Shown: piece after piece, positions 23,309-32,105 of the stretch
Position numbering within the stretch: position 1 is the stretch's first letter
Layout of the letters: every line of letters begins with the position of its first letter
From: Leptospiraceae bacterium
GTDB lineage: Bacteria > Spirochaetota > Leptospiria > Leptospirales > Leptospiraceae
Direction: 5' to 3'
NCBI GenBank assembly: GCA_024233865.1
Contig: JACKPA010000006.1
Location: 267,501-302,375 of the forward strand
Length of the DNA: 34,875 nucleotides
Translations under genes and position numbers: made by a program
Notes under the pieces: model-generated
The model's database searches: none
Told to the model about the DNA's origin: nothing
What the model saw: only the letters and a program-made list of their open reading frames with translations

Positions 23309-25417
23309 ATGGTTGTAAAAGCACTTAGCGAAAAATTGTCAAAAACCCGTAACATAGGGATATCAGCTCATATCGATTCGGGAAAGACAACCTTAACAGA
23401 ACGTATTCTTTTTTATACAAATAGGATTCACGCTATCCACGAAGTTAGAGGGAAAGATGGTGTCGGAGCCAAAATGGATAGCATGGAATTGGAAAAGGAG
23501 AGAGGGATTACAATTCAATCTGCGGCAACCTACTGTCGCTGGAAAGATCATACTATTAACATTATAGATACTCCCGGTCACGTTGATTTCACAATTGAAG
23601 TTGAAAGATCCTTAAGGGTTTTAGATGGAGCAGTTTTAGTATTGTGCGGTGTATCCGGTGTACAATCACAAACCATAACCGTTGACAGACAAATGAGACG
23701 TTACAGCGTACCTAGGATCGCATTTATCAATAAATTGGATAGATCAGGTGCCAATCCTTATCGAGTTGTAGGACAAATTCAAGAAAAACTTAAACTAAAT
23801 GCTAAGCTAGTCCAATTACCAATCGGCTTGGAAAGTGACCTTGAAGGATTAATTGACCTCGTTACCATGAAAGCGTATACTTTCGGTGGAAAAAACGGTA
23901 TGGAAGTTATTGAAGGCGAAATTCCAGCAGAATATAAAGAAAAAGCGGAAAAACACAGGGAAGAATTGTTAGACGCTGTTTCTTTGTTTAGCGATGAGTT
24001 AACCGAAGCCATGCTAGAAGAAAAAGTAACCGTTGAATTAATAAAAGATGCCATTCGAAAAGGTACAATCAGCTTAAAATTTATACCCGTTTTTGTTGGT
24101 TCTGCTTACAAAAATAAAGGTGTTCAAACTCTCTTGGACGGTGTAACCGATTATTTGGCAAATCCGACAGAAGTAGTAAACAAGGCTTTGGACATTGAAA
24201 ATAATGAACAAGTTGTGACTCTAGAATCTGATCCGGAAAAACCTCTGATTTGTTTGGCTTTTAAATTGGAAGACGGAAGATACGGACAATTAACCTATAT
24301 CAGAGTTTACCAAGGTAAATTGAGCAAAGGAACTACAATCTTTAACTCAAGAACAGGCAAAAAAGTGAATGTTGGTCGTTTGGTTCGTATGCACTCCAAT
24401 GAAATGGAGGAGATTGAATCCGCAGAAGCCGGTGATATAGTAGCTCTTTTTGGTATTGATTGCAGTTCTGGGGATACTTTTACGGACGGCAAAACGAAAC
24501 TATCCATGGAATCTATGTTTGTTCCATCACCTGTAATATCCTTAACTATCGAATGTAAAGAATCCAAACAATTGGCAAACTTGGCAAAAGCTCTGAATCG
24601 GTTCTCCAAAGAAGATCCTACATTCCAAACCATGGTTGACCCTGAATCCGGTCAAACCATAATAAAAGGAATGGGTGAGTTGCACTTGGAAGTTTATATT
24701 GAAAGAATGAAAAGGGAATATGGTGTAGACTTAATCACCGGTGCCCCTCAAGTTGCCTATAGAGAAACTATAACCAGAAGAGCTGATTTTGACTATACCC
24801 ATAAAAAGCAAACCGGTGGTCAAGGACAGTTTTCGCGTGTAGCTGGTTTTATGGAGCCTATACCTATGGAAGAAGGAAAGAATTACGAGTTTGTAGACAA
24901 AATCGTAGGTGGTTCGATTCCAAGAGAATATATTGGTTCTTGCGATAAAGGTTTTAGAAGTTGTCTCGATAGAGGAAACCTAATCGGATTTCCGATTATG
25001 GGTGTAAGAGTAACCATAAATGACGGTTCTTACCATGATGTTGACTCTTCGGATATGGCTTTCCAAATCGGTGCAAGGTATGCTTTCCGACAAGGTTTTA
25101 GCAAAGGTGCACCAATTATATTAGAGCCAATCATGAAAGTGGAAGTGGAAGGTCCTGCTGAATTTCAAGGTTCTATTTTGGCAACACTCAACCAAAGAAG
25201 AGGTATGATAGTTGCAACCTCTGAAATGGAAGCGTACTGTAGGATTGAAGCAGAAGTTCCTTTATCAGATATGTTTGGGTATTCTACAGTGTTACGTTCT
25301 GCAACCCAGGGGAAAGCAGAATTCACTATGGAATTTTCAAAATACGCTCCTGTTCCGAAAAATATTGGTGATGAGCTTTTGAAAAAATACAAAGCTAATA
25401 TCAAAGAAGAAGAATAA
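23309..25417 (+). CDS. fusA: Elongation factor G, mitochondrial/spirochaete (spdEFG1-like) type
   Basis: A 702-residue translational GTPase with all five EF-G domains. G1 is AHIDSGKT (20-27), with serine where most bacterial EF-G has alanine; G2 lies in KERGITIQSA, G3 in DTPGHVDFT and G4 in INKLDR. Domain IV (GGQGQFSRV, then GGSIPREYI) and domain V (EGPAEFQGSI) complete it. The AHIDSGKT and VRGKDGVGAKMDSM features recall the spdEFG1/mtEFG1 lineage of spirochaetes, planctomycetes and mitochondria, where EF-G1 performs translocation; a second EF-G for recycling is expected elsewhere. It stands alone, away from the str operon. An AGAGGA lies four bases before the ATG. Confidence 0.92.
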   Translation: MVVKALSEKLSKTRNIGISAHIDSGKTTLTERILFYTNRIHAIHEVRGKDGVGAKMDSMELEKERGITIQSAATYCRWKDHTINIIDTPGHVDFTIEVERSLRVLDGAVLVLCGVSGVQSQTITVDRQMRRYSVPRIAFINKLDRSGANPYRVVGQIQEKLKLNAKLVQLPIGLESDLEGLIDLVTMKAYTFGGKNGMEVIEGEIPAEYKEKAEKHREELLDAVSLFSDELTEAMLEEKVTVELIKDAIRKGTISLKFIPVFVGSAYKNKGVQTLLDGVTDYLANPTEVVNKALDIENNEQVVTLESDPEKPLICLAFKLEDGRYGQLTYIRVYQGKLSKGTTIFNSRTGKKVNVGRLVRMHSNEMEEIESAEAGDIVALFGIDCSSGDTFTDGKTKLSMESMFVPSPVISLTIECKESKQLANLAKALNRFSKEDPTFQTMVDPESGQTIIKGMGELHLEVYIERMKREYGVDLITGAPQVAYRETITRRADFDYTHKKQTGGQGQFSRVAGFMEPIPMEEGKNYEFVDKIVGGSIPREYIGSCDKGFRSCLDRGNLIGFPIMGVRVTINDGSYHDVDSSDMAFQIGARYAFRQGFSKGAPIILEPIMKVEVEGPAEFQGSILATLNQRRGMIVATSEMEAYCRIEAEVPLSDMFGYSTVLRSATQGKAEFTMEFSKYAPVPKNIGDELLKKYKANIKEEE

Positions 25418-25429
25418 ATCCGACTCTTG

Positions 25430-25457
25430 CTTGAGAGGTCGTGAAAGACCTCTCAAG
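25430..25457 (+). terminator. Strong hairpin after the EF-G gene
   Basis: CTTGAGAGGTC and GACCTCTCAAG form a perfect 11-bp stem with a GTGAAA loop, starting 13 bases after the EF-G stop. No U-run follows, so it may act as a factor-dependent or 3'-end stabilising structure. Confidence 0.65.
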
Positions 25458-25470
25458 TATTCCGCACCGC

Positions 25471-25506
25471 TTAACCCACAATTAAGGATATTTTATATAG
25501 GGTTAA
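25471..25506 (-). terminator. Possible hairpin at the end of the small secreted-protein gene
   Basis: TTAACCC (25471-25477) pairs with GGGTTAA (25500-25506); an overlapping alternative pairs ACAATTAA with TTAATTGT. It lies at the 3' end of the minus-strand gene at 25510-25740. Weak evidence. Confidence 0.3.
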
Positions 25507-25509
25507 TTG

Positions 25510-25740
25510 TTATTTGCATTCATATTCCGTAGCAATACACGCACCGATTTCTTCAGCTTCTGCTTCGGTAACACCATGCTCATCAACAAGACATTGAGCA
25601 AAATCATTCATATCTGTATCACAACCTTGTTTAGCACAATCCTTGATTGCTGATTCATAGATATCACAATCTATCGCGAAAGCTGCACCAGGAATAAGTA
25701 ATGCAAGTAGCAAAACAGTTGTTAAAAAAAATTTTTTCAT
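25510..25740 (-). CDS. Small secreted six-cysteine protein of unknown function
   Basis: A 76-residue protein beginning MKKFFLTTVLLLALLIPGA with a clear signal peptide cut after AFA. The mature part of about 54 residues is acidic and has six cysteines (IDCD, DCAK, GCDT, QCLV, ACIA, ECK), enough for three disulfides in the periplasm or outside. The ATG at 25740 has GAGGAG five bases upstream; an earlier start at 25767 would add nine residues and lacks this. The cysteine pattern was not matched to a family. It stands alone on the minus strand between EF-G and the gsp cluster. Confidence 0.75.
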   Translation of the reverse strand: MKKFFLTTVLLLALLIPGAAFAIDCDIYESAIKDCAKQGCDTDMNDFAQCLVDEHGVTEAEAEEIGACIATEYECK

Positions 25741-25975
25741 ATAATCTCCTCTAAAATTTGTGAACAAGATATTTCTTAAATCAAAAAAGTCAATTTATTT
25801 ATGAAAGTACCTTCTAATCTTAAAATCTCTGTATTTTTTCGCAATAAACGTTGGAGAATAATCCAATTTTCCTCCGAATGATAAAAGACTAAGCAGATGA
25901 CTGGAATCGGACCTTTGGATTTGTTGTAAATTTTATCCGCTCCCTAATTGATGAAATGGAAAAAATAATTTTTAC

Positions 25976-26003
25976 TTGTTTTATTTTTTAATTGTGTTAT
26001 CCT
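25976..26003 (+). promoter_or_regulatory. Possible sigma-70 type promoter for the gsp cluster
   Basis: TTGTTT at 25976-25981 and TATCCT at 25998-26003 are separated by 16 bases, 28 bases ahead of the gspG start. The surrounding sequence is so AT-rich that chance matches are likely. Confidence 0.25.
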
Positions 26004-26030
26004 TTCTTATACAAACCGGAGGAATTTAAT

Positions 26031-26513
26031 ATGAAATCTATAAAAAGAAAATTTAATCGTAAGATCCGCAAAGGACTTACCTTGGTTGAATTAGCCGTAG
26101 TTATGCTTATTATGGGTGCACTCATAACCATCGTTGCCATTAATATCAACCCAGGAGAATTAAAAGACGATGCTGCTTCCCTAAAACTAAGAAAAGATGC
26201 CCAAGAAGTACAAATGAATTTGGAACGATACGCAGCAAAGTTTGGAACTTATCCAACTGAAGAACAAGGTTTAAGGGCATTTATCGAAAAGCCAACATCC
26301 GGTGATGTTCCGGAAAATTGGAGACCTATTCTCAATAAAAAAGCCGCCATCGAAGATCCGTGGGGTACAGAATACCAATTAAAAATGAATGAAAATGGTG
26401 ACCCTATGATTATATCACTTGGGAAAGATAAAAAAGAGGGTGGAGAAGGAAAAAATGCTGATTTTAATATTTTAAAAGAAGATACCTATCCGGAAGCTTT
26501 CAGAAAAAAATAA
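26031..26513 (+). CDS. gspG: Type II secretion system major pseudopilin GspG
   Basis: A 160-residue pseudopilin. The leader MKSIKRKFNRKIRKG is cut before LTLVELAVVMLIMGALITI, the hydrophobic helix with the conserved Glu at +5. The globular part shows the GspG signature YPTEEQGLRAFIEKP, then PWGTEYQLK. It assembles into the periplasmic pseudopilus that drives protein export through the outer membrane. The ATG at 26031 has GGAGGA seven bases before it; an upstream ATG at 25992 gives an implausible N-terminus. It is followed after five bases by gspH and then gspI. Confidence 0.92.
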   Translation: MKSIKRKFNRKIRKGLTLVELAVVMLIMGALITIVAININPGELKDDAASLKLRKDAQEVQMNLERYAAKFGTYPTEEQGLRAFIEKPTSGDVPENWRPILNKKAAIEDPWGTEYQLKMNENGDPMIISLGKDKKEGGEGKNADFNILKEDTYPEAFRKK

Positions 26514-26518
26514 AATCA

Positions 26519-27181
26519 ATGGGTCTTTGTAAAAAGCTTGTTTTTGTGCTCCCTTCGACACTTCGACTTAGCTCAGAGCCTTGCTGTCCAAGGGAGCATT
26601 CGGACATTGAGGGCAGTCGAAATATCCTTAGGAAAGGTCTTACCCTTGTGGAAATGGTTGTTGTAATGATGATTTTGGGAGTTTTAATTACAATGACTGC
26701 CGTAAGTATATCTAATTTCATAAAACCTCCACCTAAAGAAATTACGGACAATATAAAAGCAGCTCTCTTTTATGCTTACCAAACCGCTATCTTAAATAAT
26801 CAAACCGTAATGTTTGTTTTGAATAGAGCGGATAATAAATACCTAGTTGTAAAGATAGACAGAACCGACGAAGGATTGGAAGAAAAAAAAATGTTAGAAT
26901 CATCACTCCCCTCCAATCTATCCATAGTAGATGTAATGGATTTAAGAGGAATTAAATATGAATCTGAGAAAATCGAGATACCTTTTAATCGTGATGGAAT
27001 CTCCGAAAATTATGATATTCATCTTGGTAGAGAAGGAAATATTATCTACACCATTATGATATATAAATTCAACGGAAGGATTGAAATAGTACCTGGTGAA
27101 AAAAGCAGAGCAGAAGAATTAAACTATGATAAAAATGATGAAAAAAAGAAACAAGAAGAACTGGAAATCCTTTTTGAATAA
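26519..27181 (+). CDS. gspH: Type II secretion minor pseudopilin GspH-like, with an altered leader
   Basis: A 220-residue protein with a prepilin site KG-LTLVEMVVVMMILGVLIT and a globular GspH/FimT-like part (NIKAALFYAYQTAILNNQTV). The leader is unusual: 39 residues before the cut instead of the usual 5-20, and it contains a proline- and cysteine-rich stretch (FVLPSTLRLSSEPCCPREHS) encoded by a dispersed palindromic element. The start is taken at ATG 26519, five bases after gspG, without a clear ribosome-binding site; GTG 26546 is the alternative. Whether the long leader is processed by the prepilin peptidase is unknown. It overlaps gspI by 56 bases. Confidence 0.8.
   Translation: MGLCKKLVFVLPSTLRLSSEPCCPREHSDIEGSRNILRKGLTLVEMVVVMMILGVLITMTAVSISNFIKPPPKEITDNIKAALFYAYQTAILNNQTVMFVLNRADNKYLVVKIDRTDEGLEEKKMLESSLPSNLSIVDVMDLRGIKYESEKIEIPFNRDGISENYDIHLGREGNIIYTIMIYKFNGRIEIVPGEKSRAEELNYDKNDEKKKQEELEILFE
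26547..26621 (+). repeat. Dispersed palindromic element inside the gspH leader
   Basis: Two interleaved inverted repeats: TGCTCCCTT (26547-26555) with AAGGGAGCA (26590-26598), and TTCGACTTAGCTCA (26562-26575) with TGAGGGCAGTCGAA (26608-26621; 7 bp outer and 4 bp inner match). Such TTCGACT...CTCA / TGAG...AGTCGAA palindromes occur as dispersed repeats in various bacteria. It has different base composition from its neighbours and keeps the gspH frame open. Confidence 0.6.
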
Positions 27182-27683
27182 ACGAAAAGGATTCACTTTG
27201 GTAGAAGTAGCGATTGCCCTTGCCATTGTCTCTAGCGTAATTGTTTGGACATATACCATGATTGCTCAGGGACTTATGATGCAAAGAGAATCCATACACT
27301 TATCCAATGCGGTCCACCTTGCCAAAATAAAGATGTCACAAATTGAGTCAGCCCAGCGTTTGGAAGCCACTACAGCAAAAGGTCCCATACCAGGGTATCC
27401 AGGCTACAAATTTGAAACAGAAATCAAAGAAGAAGAAATGGATCTTCTAAAACTTGCGAAAGGAGAAGGAGACAAGTCGAAAAACAAGCCTCCAGATGAC
27501 CTCCTAGGAGGAAACAATAACACATCTATAAATGAATTAATGAAAAAAAGAGGACAAAGCATGGAGCAAAGCCAGACAGGAGGTATTATCCCCGTATTTA
27601 AAATTACACTGGATATTATTTATCCTTCCGGTGCAAAAGAAGACACGTTTCGTGCCCAAACCTTTAAATCCAAAGATTATTAA
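27126..27683 (+). CDS. gspI: Type II secretion minor pseudopilin GspI-like
   Basis: A 185-residue protein. After a basic leader (MIKMMKKRNKKNWKSFLNKR) there is KG-FTLVEVAIALAIVSSVIVW, the class III signal and pilin helix, then IAQGLMMQRESIHLSNAVHL as in GspI/PulI. The C-terminal half has a Gly/Asn-rich loop (PPDDLLGGNNNTSINE). GspI forms the tip complex with GspJ and GspK, which are not downstream here. Starts at 27126, 27135 or 27138 are possible and do not change the mature protein. It overlaps gspH by 56 bases, so the three gsp genes are one transcript. Confidence 0.85.
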   Translation: MIKMMKKRNKKNWKSFLNKRKGFTLVEVAIALAIVSSVIVWTYTMIAQGLMMQRESIHLSNAVHLAKIKMSQIESAQRLEATTAKGPIPGYPGYKFETEIKEEEMDLLKLAKGEGDKSKNKPPDDLLGGNNNTSINELMKKRGQSMEQSQTGGIIPVFKITLDIIYPSGAKEDTFRAQTFKSKDY

Positions 27684-27760
27684 AGGTTTATCATAATTAT
27701 TAATATACAAATTTTGGTATGGAATCAATATTTATTTAAAAAAATAAAAGAGAGAAAAAA

Positions 27761-28009
27761 ATGAATATAATCGTTTGGATAATTTTTGGCTTGATTGCAG
27801 GAGCTGTAGCGAAAATATTAATGCCTGGGAAAGACCCTGGGGGTTGGATTGTCACAATATTAATTGGAATAGCAGGGGCTTTTGTTGGAGGTTTTATTGG
27901 AAACTTAATTGGTTTTGGTGGAGTATCCGGATTTAATTTTAAAAGTTTTGCTATAGCCATAGGAGGATCGGTATTATTACTTTTTGCCTATAGAATGATC
28001 AAAAAATAA
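27761..28009 (+). CDS. GlsB/YeaQ/YmgE-family small membrane protein
   Basis: An 82-residue hydrophobic protein with three membrane helices and the glycine-rich family pattern GLIAGAVAKILMPGKDPGGW, then ILIGIAGAFVGGFIGNLIG. This is the transglycosylase-associated (stress-linked) family; its function is poorly known. AGAGAG precedes the ATG by about six bases. It lies 77 bases after gspI and points towards the minus-strand glycosyltransferase. Confidence 0.9.
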   Translation: MNIIVWIIFGLIAGAVAKILMPGKDPGGWIVTILIGIAGAFVGGFIGNLIGFGGVSGFNFKSFAIAIGGSVLLLFAYRMIKK

Positions 28010-28014
28010 TTGTT

Positions 28015-29034
28015 TCAGTATCTTGCCTTTCGGCTTACAAGAATATCTACAAACAAATACAGGGAAAAATAAATAAGTCCTAAAAAAATTATAGATACTT
28101 TTAGAGAAAACCCGAAATTTGAAAAAGCTTTATAGAGAATATAAGCCGGAAGATTTGCTAAACTAAAAACTAATGTTGTGACTTTTTTATCCCAAATATC
28201 CATAGAAATTCTTTGGTAGAGGTGTTCTCTATGAGCATGGAGAATGTTTTTTTTTGCATAAGTTCTTTTGATAATTGTGGCTATACCATCGGTTATAAAA
28301 ACGGGAAGAAACAAAAAGCATATTGCCAAATCTGCAAAGTCTTTGGAACTGCCACTATGAATCAAAAAGGGAAAGATCGCAATAACAAAACCAAGAGGCA
28401 AAGAACCGGCATCACCCATAAATAACTTTGCAATAGGTTTGTTGAAATAGACATAGCCCAAAAGGGAAGCGAGTAGCATATAACCAGTAAATTTCAAATG
28501 TGTTGAAATGGGAAAAAAGAAAAGCAGACCAAATACAGCACAATAAAAAGTCAAAGTCAGGTACAAATCAAGTCCGTCCATAAAATTTGTGATATTTACA
28601 ACGGCAATAACGTACAAACCTAGTAGAAAAGGGGCAATGTAAGCTGGAAAGGTCAAACCAAAAATTTGAAACTCTTGTTTCCAATAGAAACATACCGGAA
28701 TACTAACAAGCAACTCTATTAATATTTTTTTCTTAGAATGATAAACGTATTTATCATCCAAGAAACCCAAAATACACCAAAACAAAAGCCCAATAGTAAA
28801 ATAAATATACAAAACATTCCAAACATTGTTTACTATTAGATAAATCCATATATAAAATAAAAATATAGGTATAAAAATAATACCAGCCGATTTTTTTGTA
28901 GGACGTTCGTGCATACTTCTATAGTTTGGAACGTCTTGAATGGAAATAAACTCATGTTTATAAAACTTATAGTGAAAGAAAAAACTTGTAACAAAAGCTA
29001 AAAAAATAAAAATGCTATCTACGAAATGGTCCAT
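28015..29034 (-). CDS. WecA/TagO-type undecaprenyl-phosphate sugar-1-phosphate transferase
   Basis: A polytopic membrane enzyme of 339 residues from the glycosyltransferase family 4 (MraY/WecA superfamily). It has about ten hydrophobic helices, DVPNYRSMHERPTKKSAG near residue 34, the Mg-binding pair in GFLDDK (93-94), NITNFMDGLD (147-156), FMGDAGSLPLGF (206-216) and HAHREHLYQR (266-275), which marks WecA-like enzymes rather than MraY. Such enzymes start lipid-linked polysaccharide (O-antigen) synthesis by moving a sugar-1-phosphate, often GlcNAc-1-P, onto undecaprenyl phosphate. It is 17 bases downstream of the AsmA-like gene, so probably in one transcript with it. Confidence 0.9.
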   Translation of the reverse strand: MDHFVDSIFIFLAFVTSFFFHYKFYKHEFISIQDVPNYRSMHERPTKKSAGIIFIPIFLFYIWIYLIVNNVWNVLYIYFTIGLLFWCILGFLDDKYVYHSKKKILIELLVSIPVCFYWKQEFQIFGLTFPAYIAPFLLGLYVIAVVNITNFMDGLDLYLTLTFYCAVFGLLFFFPISTHLKFTGYMLLASLLGYVYFNKPIAKLFMGDAGSLPLGFVIAIFPFLIHSGSSKDFADLAICFLFLPVFITDGIATIIKRTYAKKNILHAHREHLYQRISMDIWDKKVTTLVFSLANLPAYILYKAFSNFGFSLKVSIIFLGLIYFSLYLFVDILVSRKARY

Positions 29035-29051
29035 ACTCTCTATTCACAAGT

Positions 29052-32000
29052 CTACTTTTGATAAGTTGAAATCTCACTTTCAGCCCTGTCTAAAAATCCG
29101 GAAATAGGAATTCTCTCCTGAGATATTTTATCATCTTCAATCCCAAATACCAACGTATTTAAAATCGTTTTATGAAATTTGATGTAAGCGTAAACCAAGC
29201 CATTTAGCAATTTCACCTCCACTCTGTCTACATTATAACTTTGAATGATTAAATCCGTTAGTCTGTTTTGAGGACTCACTATGTTTATAGCACTTTTTCC
29301 AAAGTCTTTTCCTATCTGAAAGATGCTAAAATACAGATCCGTATAATCCAGTGGATCTTTTAGATTCTGTCCGGATACGTTTACATCTGCTTTAATTTTT
29401 CCATCATCAATTTTTTTTGCCATTTCTTGCGGCATAAGTTGTTTTAGATCAATGTCTCGAATTTGCAAAAAACCGGAATACTGCATTTCATCGAGATCAC
29501 CATCCCCCACGTTAAACATCAAATCTTTTCCATAAATAACTCCATCCAAGCAAAAAATTCTCATTTCATCTATAGACAAAAAATTTTCCGTATAATCTAT
29601 TCGAGCAGATATTCCAGGAAACCTCCCAGATGGTTTTACAAACTCCAACTTTGCCCCTTTGACAGAAGGATGGTTGCCAATCACTTTTCCGATTTTAAAA
29701 TTTGACGGACTCTCATTCCCATAGGATTCAACATAACTTTGCTTATTTCCTTTTAGTAAGTTCTTAGAGTCTTTCAAACCTAGATCGTGTAAAAACGGTA
29801 TATCCATAACCAAATCAATTATTTCATATTTACTGCATTTTTCTTTTGTACAATTCGGAGAAGTATAAACTATATCAGAATCTTTTGTGAATAATTTTCC
29901 AGTTATAATAAAATCTTTAATGTCAATATTCAGGTCTAAGTCGCCTTGAAAAGTAACCCCTTCCAAAATGTAACGCGGAACATTGGATTCAAGACTTAAA
30001 TACCCGTTTGCCTTCCCCGTATAACTTCCAAACGGAGCCACAGCTGCTTTTGACTCATAAAATTCTCCTTTAAATTCACCGTACAATTTTTTTTCATAGG
30101 CTGAAATGATAAATTTTTCTATTTTAAAGGTTTTTTTGGCATCGTTTTCCATTAACGTGTATGCGTTGAGTTTTAATAAATTAGAGCCTTTTAATTCCAA
30201 AGCGGGTAGACTTATATCCAAGTCTATATCAAGGTCTTTTTTTCCTCCTTTATTGTTGAAGTCAACGCTTCCATAAAGGGCGAGCTCATTCCCTAAAGCC
30301 GACCTAAGACCAGAAATTGTCCTGCGATAGGATGAAGGGAGAGTTGGTATTATTTTGGTTAGGTTTGTACTTAGTTCTAGCTTTCTAACCTTAATAAGCA
30401 TATGATCCAGGATGTCCAAATCAAAAAGAGTTTGTAATTTGGCTGCTATTTCGTTATTTTCGTTTTTAACTACAATTTCCAAAGGTTCCAGCTCAAAAGA
30501 TTCGACACTAAAGTTTTTACTTAAATCTAACTTTGTTTCTAAAAGAATTTTTAAATTATTGATTCCAGATGTTGCCCTGCCTATTTTGTATCGAAACCCG
30601 TCAATGGTCGCTTCCAGATCGATGTCCAAATACGATAGTGTAGTTCCTGTAGCATCAACTTTTACACTCAAAATTCCGGTTAGATCAGAAACAAATTGTT
30701 GAATGTTAAGTTTGTTTAATATAATTTTTACATCTATTTTATCCTTGGGAGAAATGATACCGTTTAACTTGGCAACAATGTTACCGTATTGAACCATAAA
30801 TTCATTGATCTTGATATACTTTAACATTGGAATTAAATTTGCTTCGGAGGGTTTTTCCTCAGTGAGCAAGTTTAGTTTTGATTCAAAATCAAATCGAAAA
30901 ATGGGTATGGAATGGGTTTTTCCTGCCCAAGTAACCCTGATTTTATCTCCTTTTAAGTTTCCTTTTACCAACACATCGTTTAAATTTCCCAAAAAAGTAA
31001 TGGGTGCTAATTGTATCTTTCCACCCATTGAAACAGGAGGTAGAATGGGGACAGTTGCCAGAATTTTAGATAGTGGTTCTAAGAGAATTTCCGATTCATG
31101 GATCTGCATATCAATATTTCGATCATTTTGTGTTGCTTTAAAAATATTCCCTTTAAAATTCAACCACTTCACATCTGATAAAGAAACCGTAAACTGATTC
31201 AAAGAAAGTATGTCCGTTTCGGGAGTATAGATTAGATCGTATAAAATTTGCACTCCAAAAGGAGCTGCTACTTTATTTTTTACTTTTACTGGTATCAGTT
31301 CATTTCCAACGTCAAGCTTAGAATAAAACCTTGAAGGACTAACAGTTGCGTCTCTAATAAGTATATACGTTAATCTGAAATCCGTGTTCAAAGAATTAGA
31401 CGTATCCGCAAGCTCTATTTTTAATTCGGATTCCGGATTGAGCTTGATATAAAATTTATCTATAACAGAGAGTAACTTGGAACTAAAAGGAATGTTCCGA
31501 AATCTGTTTGTCTCCAAAAAAGCTTGAAAATTCAAGCCTTCTAGTTTGCTATAAAAATATTTTTCTCCTTCCTCTCCGTAGACATAAACACATAAATCTT
31601 CAATAAACATATTGAGATAGGTGCTAATCGGAAGTGGAAGCGAGATTTCATCCATTGGTTCGGATTTTTCTTTTTCTTTCTCCTTTTCTTTTTCACCGCT
31701 ACTCGGAAACAATGTTTCTACGTTCCATTTTCCGGCTTTTTGGTAGAGATACACTTTGGGCTTGGTTAAAGAAATTTCAGATACTTTAATCTTACCAATA
31801 AACAATAACGGGATGTTGTAAGTAATTGCCAACCGCTTAGTTGTCAAAAAAGGTTTATTGTTAAAGTCACTCCCTGATAAAAACTCTATATCTTCCAAAA
31901 TGAATCCATAAAACAAGGAAAACTGCTTTACGGAACTTTTGAATTTTCCATTAGAAAAACTATTTAAAGATTTATTTACAATAAACTCACCGCTAAAGCT

Positions 32001-32096
32001 ATTGAACAAGAGTTTGTAAAACAATATCAGAATAATGAAAAAAATGACTTTTTTCTTTTTAATTGTGTTTAAAATAGCTTCAAAAATTCTATTCAT
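29052..32096 (-). CDS. Large AsmA-like envelope protein
   Basis: A 1014-residue protein with one N-terminal membrane helix (VIFFIILILFYKLLF) and a long periplasmic region of beta-rich repeats. The opening (KVSEISLTKPKVYLYQKAGK, NVETLF) and the C-terminal part resemble the AsmA/TamB/YhdP group, beta-groove proteins that bridge inner and outer membrane and carry lipids. A short acidic run EKEKEKEKSEP follows the N-terminal domain. The ATG at 32096 is preferred over a TTG three codons earlier; ribosome-binding sequence is weak. No smaller domains could be assigned with confidence. Confidence 0.7.
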   Translation of the reverse strand: MNRIFEAILNTIKKKKVIFFIILILFYKLLFNSFSGEFIVNKSLNSFSNGKFKSSVKQFSLFYGFILEDIEFLSGSDFNNKPFLTTKRLAITYNIPLLFIGKIKVSEISLTKPKVYLYQKAGKWNVETLFPSSGEKEKEKEKEKSEPMDEISLPLPISTYLNMFIEDLCVYVYGEEGEKYFYSKLEGLNFQAFLETNRFRNIPFSSKLLSVIDKFYIKLNPESELKIELADTSNSLNTDFRLTYILIRDATVSPSRFYSKLDVGNELIPVKVKNKVAAPFGVQILYDLIYTPETDILSLNQFTVSLSDVKWLNFKGNIFKATQNDRNIDMQIHESEILLEPLSKILATVPILPPVSMGGKIQLAPITFLGNLNDVLVKGNLKGDKIRVTWAGKTHSIPIFRFDFESKLNLLTEEKPSEANLIPMLKYIKINEFMVQYGNIVAKLNGIISPKDKIDVKIILNKLNIQQFVSDLTGILSVKVDATGTTLSYLDIDLEATIDGFRYKIGRATSGINNLKILLETKLDLSKNFSVESFELEPLEIVVKNENNEIAAKLQTLFDLDILDHMLIKVRKLELSTNLTKIIPTLPSSYRRTISGLRSALGNELALYGSVDFNNKGGKKDLDIDLDISLPALELKGSNLLKLNAYTLMENDAKKTFKIEKFIISAYEKKLYGEFKGEFYESKAAVAPFGSYTGKANGYLSLESNVPRYILEGVTFQGDLDLNIDIKDFIITGKLFTKDSDIVYTSPNCTKEKCSKYEIIDLVMDIPFLHDLGLKDSKNLLKGNKQSYVESYGNESPSNFKIGKVIGNHPSVKGAKLEFVKPSGRFPGISARIDYTENFLSIDEMRIFCLDGVIYGKDLMFNVGDGDLDEMQYSGFLQIRDIDLKQLMPQEMAKKIDDGKIKADVNVSGQNLKDPLDYTDLYFSIFQIGKDFGKSAINIVSPQNRLTDLIIQSYNVDRVEVKLLNGLVYAYIKFHKTILNTLVFGIEDDKISQERIPISGFLDRAESEISTYQK

Positions 32097-32105
32097 ATAG
32101 ATCAA

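Noticed and set aside
25741..25767. An earlier start (MFTNFRGDY) for the small cysteine protein
   Set aside because: It would place extra residues before a classic signal peptide, and the GAGGAG site fits the later ATG.
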